64,000 bases of DNA from Ga0077555 sp031367895 (GTDB taxonomy: Bacteria; Pseudomonadota; Alphaproteobacteria; Rhizobiales; Hyphomicrobiaceae): assembly GCA_031367895.1 (NCBI GenBank), contig JANLQP010000242.1:10871-74870 (forward strand), in the 5' to 3' direction. The notes below the pieces were generated by a model that was not told the DNA's origin, did no database searches, and saw only the letters and a program-made list of their open reading frames with translations. The translations under genes were made by a program, and so were the position numbers. How positions within the stretch are numbered: the stretch's first letter is position 1; each line of letters begins with the position of its first letter. Of this stretch, positions 58,634 through 64,000 are shown in pieces.

Positions 58634-59912
58634 TGGTGTCGGTCTCCACGGTTCGTCTGGATGACCACTCTGCCTGCAAATAGATCACACCGAGGTGCCC
58701 GAAGGGTGCCTTGCCGGTCCCATAGATATCATTCGCGTCGATCGCAATCTCGAACGCCGACGACACGTGGTCAATATTGCTTTCGCCATCCCCGAGCCAC
58801 AAGTCGATCGCGTAGTTGCCGGGCAGCAGCGGTATCGGGGAAAGCTTGCACGCGTAGCGATAGTCCCCCGCCTTCGCGGGCGCGCCGTTGAACCCCGTCA
58901 TGCGCGTGTTGACGCCGCCGACGACACCTTTCATCGCGTGGTTGATGACAACGCCCATCACCGGGCGCTTGATCTCGACACCCGCAGGCACCTGCAGTGA
59001 CATCACCACCGTCAAGGACTCTCCGAATGCGAACCGTGCCGTCGTCCGGCCTTCGGCATCCTCGCAAAAGGCCCGCGCGATGTACGGTTTCGCCCAGGAC
59101 GGTCGCGGCGCTTTGAGCAGATCGGACATGGTCTGCGCACTGCCCGCGCGGTGATAAGCAGCAATCAGATCGCCCGCGTCGCCCGCCAGCCGGAGTTGTC
59201 CCGCATCGAGCCAGATTGCCTGACTGCACAAATTCTGCACCGCCGCCATATCGTGGCTGACGAACAGCACCGTCCGCCCGCCCTTGGCCACCTCGCCCAT
59301 TTTGCCGAGGCACTTCCTCTGGAACACGGCGTCGCCGACCGCCAGCACCTCGTCGATGATCAGGATCTCCGGCTCCAGGTGAGCCGCCACCGCGAACGCG
59401 AGGCGCACATACATGCCGCTCGAATAGCGTTTCACCGGTGTATCGAGGAATGTCCCGACGTCGGCGAAAGCGACGATCTCGTCGAACTTCCGGCGGATGT
59501 CAGCGCCGGACATGCCGAGGATGGCGCCGTTCAGGCGGATGTTTTCGCGTCCCGTGAGTTCAGGATGGAACCCGGTGCCAACCTCCAGCAGGCTCGCAAT
59601 GCGACCATCGATCTCGATGCGGCCCTTGGACGGCGGCGTGATGCGCGAGAGGATTTTGAGTAGCGTCGACTTCCCCGCGCCGTTGCGGCCGATCACGCCG
59701 AGGACCTCGCCGGGTGCAACCGCGAGCGACACATCCCGTAGCGCCCAGAAACGTTCTTCCGGCGCCGAGGCGGCGCCCTTGCCGATGAGCCGTTTCACTG
59801 GTGCCAGCACGCTCTCGGTCAGCACTTCCCGGAACGTCTGGCCGACGCCCGGATTCGGGCCGATCACGTACTCCTTCCAAAGGCCCTCGACCTTGATTGC
59901 AGGTTTGCTCAT
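58623..59912 (-). CDS. wzt: Polysaccharide ABC transporter ATPase with C-terminal carbohydrate-binding domain
   Basis: A protein of 429 residues. Walker A GRNGAGKS (75-82), signature YSSGM (163-167), Walker B EILIIDEVLAVGD (182 onward), H-loop SHDMAAVQ. The C-terminal part (about 270-429, ending VIYLQAEW) is a Wzt_C domain that recognises the terminated polysaccharide chain. It energises export through Wzm, encoded next (5-base gap). This is the KpsT/Wzt-type ATP-binding subunit. Confidence 0.95.
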   Translation of the reverse strand: MSKPAIKVEGLWKEYVIGPNPGVGQTFREVLTESVLAPVKRLIGKGAASAPEERFWALRDVSLAVAPGEVLGVIGRNGAGKSTLLKILSRITPPSKGRIEIDGRIASLLEVGTGFHPELTGRENIRLNGAILGMSGADIRRKFDEIVAFADVGTFLDTPVKRYSSGMYVRLAFAVAAHLEPEILIIDEVLAVGDAVFQRKCLGKMGEVAKGGRTVLFVSHDMAAVQNLCSQAIWLDAGQLRLAGDAGDLIAAYHRAGSAQTMSDLLKAPRPSWAKPYIARAFCEDAEGRTTARFAFGESLTVVMSLQVPAGVEIKRPVMGVVINHAMKGVVGGVNTRMTGFNGAPAKAGDYRYACKLSPIPLLPGNYAIDLWLGDGESNIDHVSSAFEIAIDANDIYGTGKAPFGHLGVIYLQAEWSSRRTVETDTIVV

Positions 59913-59916
59913 GCGC

Positions 59917-60810
59917 TCAAATAATGTCGGCGAAGCGCCGCTCTACCTTTTCGAAGTAGGCGACGCCGGCGGCGAACATCGCCACCGCCACCGCGAACGA
60001 GATGCAGAGCGCCGTCCAGTCGAAAGCACGCGCCAGGAACGCGGAACGAAACCCTTCGATGAACCCGGCCATCGGATTGAGGAACAGCAGCCAGCGCCAG
60101 TGCTCCGGCACCAGGCTCGCGGGATAGACGACGGGCGTCGCGAACATCCACAACTGCACCAGGAACGGGATCACGTAGCGGAAATCGCGATAAGCGACGG
60201 TCAATGCCGACAGCAGCAGGCCGACGCCGAGGGCGATGAACACGGTGCCTGCGATCAACAGCGGTGCCATCAGCAGGTTGCGGCTGCAGCCGACGCCGTA
60301 CCAGATCATCATGCCGAACAGGACGACGATCGCGACAGCCAGATCGACCAGACCACCGCCCGCCGCGGACAACGGCACCACGAGCCGCGGAAAATAGACT
60401 TTGGACACTAGATTCGCTGAGCCGACCAGCGAGCCCGCCGATGCCGCGATGGCATTGGCGAAGTACGTCCACGGCAGCAATCCCGCATAGACGAAGATCG
60501 GATACGGCAAGCCATCCGCCGGCATCTTCGCGAGGTGGCCGAAGAAGATCGAGAATACGATCATCATCATGACCGGCTGAATGATGGCCCAGGCGGAACC
60601 CAGAACGGTCTGCTTGTAGCGCACCTTGACGTCGCGTTCGATCAGGACCCACAGCAGCTCCCGATAGCACCACAGCTCCTCGAGGTCCAAGGTCTTCCAG
60701 CCGTGCGGGGGTTCGATGACGGTCGTCACGCTCGCCGTCGGCACGCGGTGTGGAGCGGTGCCATCTGGTCTGACCGGATTGTTACGCAAGGTATTCTCGG
60801 ACCAAGTCAT
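59917..60810 (-). CDS. wzm: Polysaccharide ABC transporter permease
   Basis: A protein of 297 residues from the ATG at 60810 (60816 or GTG 60729 are alternatives; none has a strong SD). ABC-2 type with six TM helices: LLWVLIERDVKVRYKQTVLGSAWAIIQPVMMMIVFSIFFGHLAKMP is diagnostic of Wzm-type permeases. Its start lies within the end of the upstream GT4 gene. With Wzt it moves undecaprenyl-linked polysaccharide across the inner membrane. Confidence 0.93.
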   Translation of the reverse strand: MTWSENTLRNNPVRPDGTAPHRVPTASVTTVIEPPHGWKTLDLEELWCYRELLWVLIERDVKVRYKQTVLGSAWAIIQPVMMMIVFSIFFGHLAKMPADGLPYPIFVYAGLLPWTYFANAIAASAGSLVGSANLVSKVYFPRLVVPLSAAGGGLVDLAVAIVVLFGMMIWYGVGCSRNLLMAPLLIAGTVFIALGVGLLLSALTVAYRDFRYVIPFLVQLWMFATPVVYPASLVPEHWRWLLFLNPMAGFIEGFRSAFLARAFDWTALCISFAVAVAMFAAGVAYFEKVERRFADII

Positions 60811-61858
60811 CGACATGCTTTGCAAAATGCGGAACGGCGAAACGCTCGACTGCTGCATTCGGCTGCGCCAGCAGTCCCGCCTGTAGCGCTGCAACCAGGG
60901 CCGATTCGAGCGCATGACTATCATCCGGATCGAGCACCGTGCCGACTGCTCCGTCGGCCAATGCATCGACACTGCCGTCCTTGTTCCCGCCGATGACGGG
61001 CAAGCCGCACCGCGCCGCCTCGAGAAAGACGATGCCGAACCCCTCGCCTGTGCTTGGCATCGCGAAGACGTCAGCCACGTTGAAGTACAGCGGCAACTCA
61101 TCCTCGGCCACGCTGCCGGCGAACGCGACTTTGTCAACAACGCCTGCTTCACGCGCGATGTTCGCGAGGCGGGGCAGATCGTCGCCGCCACCTACCACTA
61201 GGTACAACGCCTCCGGAACACTCCGCAAAACCTGCGGCATGGCCCTGATGATCCGATCGTGGCCTTTGTAGCGTTCGTCTGCCACCAGCCGTCCGACGGT
61301 CAAAACCACCCTACGGCCCTCGAGCCCGTGACGTGCAACCAGATGCTCCGGACGAGCACGCCTCACAAAACGCGCCGCAACGGTGTTCGGCAGCACACGC
61401 ACGCGCGCCGGATCGATGTCGGACCATGCCAGCAGCCGCGCTCGTGTGTATCGGCTCACCGCGGTGACCAATCGCGCCTCGCGCACGGCGCGCTGCACCG
61501 CGATCTCTGGCCGTTGCCAAGCCTCGATGCCGTGCGCCTGGAGCCACAATGGTTTCCCGCGCAGCCGCGCCAGCGCCGCGGCCAAGGGTGCCGCATTGAG
61601 ATGCCCGCAGAAAACGGCATCGAACCGGTGCCTGAACGCCAGCGCTATCGCTGCCCGCATCCAACCGAGGCGGCCAGGCTCTGCCCTCAAGTGTTTAACG
61701 CGCGGCGGCAGCGCGATCACGGCAGCACCAAACCGCGGCAGCGCGACAACCGAAGCAATAGCCGACGACTGCTCTAGCGCCATGATGAGATCTTGGTTGT
61801 AGCGCGCGATACCACCCGATGCGCCAAATCCGTCAGTGAGAAGCGCAAGAAGGTTCAC
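60782..61858 (-). CDS. Glycosyltransferase family 4
   Basis: A protein of 358 residues, GTG start. NLLALLTDGFGASGGIARYNQDLIMAL, RVRVLPNTVAARFVRRARPEHLV, VVLTVGRLVADERYKGHDRIIRAM, YFNVADVFAMPSTGEGFGIVFLEAARCGLPVIGGN with the EX7E motif. The upper end of the ABC-export part of the locus. Confidence 0.9.
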   Translation of the reverse strand: MNLLALLTDGFGASGGIARYNQDLIMALEQSSAIASVVALPRFGAAVIALPPRVKHLRAEPGRLGWMRAAIALAFRHRFDAVFCGHLNAAPLAAALARLRGKPLWLQAHGIEAWQRPEIAVQRAVREARLVTAVSRYTRARLLAWSDIDPARVRVLPNTVAARFVRRARPEHLVARHGLEGRRVVLTVGRLVADERYKGHDRIIRAMPQVLRSVPEALYLVVGGGDDLPRLANIAREAGVVDKVAFAGSVAEDELPLYFNVADVFAMPSTGEGFGIVFLEAARCGLPVIGGNKDGSVDALADGAVGTVLDPDDSHALESALVAALQAGLLAQPNAAVERFAVPHFAKHVDDLVREYLA

Positions 61859-61889
61859 GGCCCCAACCCAATCGAGAACTTTCTTGTCA

Positions 61890-63719
61890 TCACGCGACTT
61901 GCGTCAATAGTTGCTGCTCGCCCACGTGCCGGCTCCAGTCCCGCGCCCATGGAACGCGCCGCACCACGCCGCTGCGCGCATTTTTGCTGACATGGCCTGT
62001 GATCCCGGCCGCAACCGGCGTCGTGAACCCGGTTTTCGCACGGTTGACCACGGCGTCCGGCAATGGCCGCGACGGTGCCGCAGCCAACAGCCGCTTGCCG
62101 CCGCCCGTTCCTAGTGCGCGCGCACCGGGCGCCAGGGCCGTCAGTAACCGGCTGTCGACCAACGGCACACGCACCTCGATCGAATGCGCCATGCTGGCCC
62201 AATCCGTGTCGCGCAGGAGTTGGTTGCGCATATAGAGCCCCGCCTCCAACGCGGCGACGCGAGCCAGAACCTGCCTCGGGCGAGGAGTTAACTCCCGGTC
62301 CATGAGTTGCATCGGCGCCAGCCGGGCGAGCCCGTCCCGCACCGTCGCTGTATCGAGTACATTCGTGAGTTCCCAGGGCATAAACAAGCCACGTCGCAAC
62401 AGGTAAGCGCCGGCGTAGCTGCCGCCGTACTCGATAAGGCCGGCGGCCTTCGGGTTGCCCGCCAACCGCGCGAGAGCAGCCCCTGCCAGATAGCGCACGC
62501 TGCGGCCGAGCAGCGGCACGCACGCGGGCAACCATGCCGCTCGCACCCAGCGCGGAACGTCTCGGAACGCCGGATAGCCACCGAACAGCTCGTCGCCGCC
62601 AAGACCAGAAATCGCGACTTTCAATCCACGTTCCCGTGCGGCCTTCGAGACGAACCACGTATTGATGCCATCGATCGACGGTTGGTCCATTGCTGTCATG
62701 ATCCGCGGCAGATCCGCCTCGAACTCCGCACGTGTCACAATCCGCGTCGTGTGCAGCGTCGCATAGGTGCTGGCGACCTCGCCCGCCAGCACCGTCTCGT
62801 CTTCGGGCTTGCCCTGGAACTCCTCGAAGCCGACCGTCACCGTTTCAATCTCGCGGGCACCAGCGTCGCGCATCAGACCGACCAGGGCGCCTGAATCGAT
62901 GCCGGCCGACAGAAATGCCCCGACCGGGACATCGCCGACCAGATGCGCTCGAACCGAGTCGAGCAGGGCCGCGCGCGTTTGCTCTGCGATATCGCTTGCG
63001 CGGGAGACATCGGCATTGCGGCAGTATTCCGCGGCAATCGAATGGTACCGGCGCGGCGCATGTGCACCCGTGCGATCGACGAGGACCGTTGCCCCGGCGG
63101 GCACGGCCCGGATAGCGCGATAGGTCGTGAACGGCTCCGGCACACTGCCGAACAGGTAGAAGCCCACTCCACCAGCAGGGTCGGGATCACGTGAGATACG
63201 CCCGCCTGCAAGTAGCGCCTTCACCTGACTCGCGAACCGGCACGTCCAACCATCGTCACTGTAATACAGCGGCTTGATGCCATAGGGATCGCGCGCCAGC
63301 AGCATCGTCTGCGAGCGGCCATCCCACAGCGCGAACGCGAACATTCCGTGCAAATCGTGCACCATCTCGACCCCGCGCGCGGCATACAAGTGCAGCAGGA
63401 CTTCGGTGTCCGACTTGCTCCGGAATACGCATCCCTTCGCCTCGAGCTCGGCGCGCAGAACGGCAAAATTGTAGATCTCTCCGTTGAACGTGACGACCAG
63501 CTGCCCATCTGCGGACTGCATCGGCTGACGGCCGTTCTCAGTGAGATCGATGATCGCCAGGCGGCGATGCCCGAGACCGACGCGACCGTCCTCTGCGTGC
63601 CAATCGCCGTGCCCATCAGGGCCACGCGCGGCCATCTGGTCACGCATCGCCGTCAGTTCCCCCCGATCGACCGCATTGGCCGCGTAGTGATAAGCGTGGA
63701 TGCCGGCTATGCCGCACAT
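61890..63719 (-). CDS. asnB: Asparagine synthase (glutamine-hydrolysing) type amidotransferase
   Basis: A protein of 609 residues from the ATG at 63719, which leaves Cys2 as the glutaminase nucleophile (MCGIAGIHAY). Glutaminase markers: RGPDGHGDW, NGEIYNF, SDTEVLLH. The synthetase part has a PP-loop in modified form (LSAGIDSGAL) and FSGLGGDELFGGYP-like GLGGDELFGGY. AsnB-type proteins are frequent in exopolysaccharide loci and may amidate a sugar or peptide rather than aspartate. It lies 13 bases from the UDP-glucuronate decarboxylase gene. Confidence 0.92.
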   Translation of the reverse strand: MCGIAGIHAYHYAANAVDRGELTAMRDQMAARGPDGHGDWHAEDGRVGLGHRRLAIIDLTENGRQPMQSADGQLVVTFNGEIYNFAVLRAELEAKGCVFRSKSDTEVLLHLYAARGVEMVHDLHGMFAFALWDGRSQTMLLARDPYGIKPLYYSDDGWTCRFASQVKALLAGGRISRDPDPAGGVGFYLFGSVPEPFTTYRAIRAVPAGATVLVDRTGAHAPRRYHSIAAEYCRNADVSRASDIAEQTRAALLDSVRAHLVGDVPVGAFLSAGIDSGALVGLMRDAGAREIETVTVGFEEFQGKPEDETVLAGEVASTYATLHTTRIVTRAEFEADLPRIMTAMDQPSIDGINTWFVSKAARERGLKVAISGLGGDELFGGYPAFRDVPRWVRAAWLPACVPLLGRSVRYLAGAALARLAGNPKAAGLIEYGGSYAGAYLLRRGLFMPWELTNVLDTATVRDGLARLAPMQLMDRELTPRPRQVLARVAALEAGLYMRNQLLRDTDWASMAHSIEVRVPLVDSRLLTALAPGARALGTGGGKRLLAAAPSRPLPDAVVNRAKTGFTTPVAAGITGHVSKNARSGVVRRVPWARDWSRHVGEQQLLTQVA

Positions 63720-63732
63720 GGAAATGGCCAAC

Positions 63733-64000
63733 TCAGCCGCGTGCACGTGAAACGTTCGTGTCGAAATACGCGATCGTTGACGTGAGGCCTTCGGCCAATC
63801 GCACCTTCGTCTCCCAGCCGAGCTTTGTGGTCGCTAAGGTAATATCCGGCCGGCGCTGCTTCGGATCGTCCTGCGGGAGGGCCAAATGCACCAGCTTCGA
63901 CTTCGACCCCGTCAACGCGATCACCAGCTCCGCCAGCTCCAGCATCGTGAACTCGCCGGGGTTGCCGAGGTTGATGGGGCCGGTCACGTCCTTCGGGCTG
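63733..64000 (-). CDS. UDP-glucuronate decarboxylase (UDP-xylose synthase), C-terminal part
   Basis: The visible 89 codons (cut by the window edge) read DVTGPINLGNPGEFTMLELAELVIALTGSKSKLVHLALPQDDPKQRRPDITLATTKLGWETKVRLAEGLTSTIAYFD. This is the C-terminus of extended SDR UDP-glucuronate decarboxylases (UXS), which make UDP-xylose from UDP-glucuronate. It could supply xylose to the polysaccharide. The catalytic YxxxK and Rossmann parts are outside the window. Confidence 0.82.
   Translation of the reverse strand, partial: SPKDVTGPINLGNPGEFTMLELAELVIALTGSKSKLVHLALPQDDPKQRRPDITLATTKLGWETKVRLAEGLTSTIAYFDTNVSRARG

Noticed and set aside
60811..61191. N-terminal extension of the Wzm permease
   Set aside because: It lies within the upstream GT4 gene and lacks coding features.

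Overview
The window is high-GC DNA from an alphaproteobacterium, most likely of the Hyphomicrobiales (Rhizobiales) or a neighbouring order. The evidence is the DUF4169 plus ribbon-helix-helix gene pair, two ErfK/YbiS-type L,D-transpeptidases, the separate-subunit glycyl-tRNA synthetase alpha chain, a FixJ-type response regulator, and a tRNA with anticodon CAU. No plasmid, phage or CRISPR structures were seen. The species cannot be named from the sequence.

Layout. 1-5.7 kb: housekeeping and small genes (start of a fumarylacetoacetase-family gene, two VapBC-type toxin-antitoxin pairs, small membrane proteins, an L,D-transpeptidase, glyQ carrying an in-frame palindromic repeat, DUF4169/RHH pair). 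5.6-8.2 kb: an operon of a thiolase-like protein without its nucleophilic cysteine, a DUF35 zinc-ribbon/OB-fold partner and a methyltransferase, preceded by three 16-bp tandem repeats and the remnant of a peptide-type ABC ATPase. 8.7-16.7 kb: a stand-alone BamA, a Cys-rich-repeat periplasmic protein, and an RND efflux adaptor and pump. 16.7-22.6 kb: oxidoreductases (SDR, flavin reductase, NtaA-type monooxygenase, alcohol dehydrogenase) and a GbsR/MarR-type regulator whose start codon and that of the next gene (DUF4166) lie inside nearly identical palindromes. 22.6-25.2 kb: NTF2-like protein, second L,D-transpeptidase, a racemase remnant, and a selenoprotein. 25.3-35.7 kb: luciferase-like oxidoreductases, MarR regulator, histidine kinase/response regulator, tRNA, nitrilase-GNAT-isomerase-like operon, DUF1326/DUF2182 pair, monooxygenase. 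35.9-37.8 kb: selB.

38.5-64 kb is one long polysaccharide locus, almost entirely on the minus strand. It has about fourteen glycosyltransferases or glycosyltransferase-like proteins, a carbamoyltransferase, a Wzy-like polymerase, an O-acetyltransferase, a methyltransferase, an ABC exporter (Wzm/Wzt with a C-terminal carbohydrate-binding domain), an AsnB-type amidotransferase and the 3' part of a UDP-glucuronate decarboxylase. One plus-strand gene interrupts it, encoding a DUF2793/SGNH-hydrolase/chitobiase-C-terminal chimera.

The most notable result is the gene at 24280-25230. It reads through an in-frame UGA in the motif Sec-Pro-Val-Cys, and a SECIS-like hairpin follows directly. The dedicated elongation factor gene selB lies about 11 kb away. 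Together they indicate a selenocysteine-containing relative of the GrdB (glycine/sarcosine/betaine reductase component B) family in an alphaproteobacterium. Ordinary annotation would split or truncate this gene. The second notable result is the heptamer-repeat palindrome that adds about 25 residues to the essential protein GlyQ without breaking its frame.
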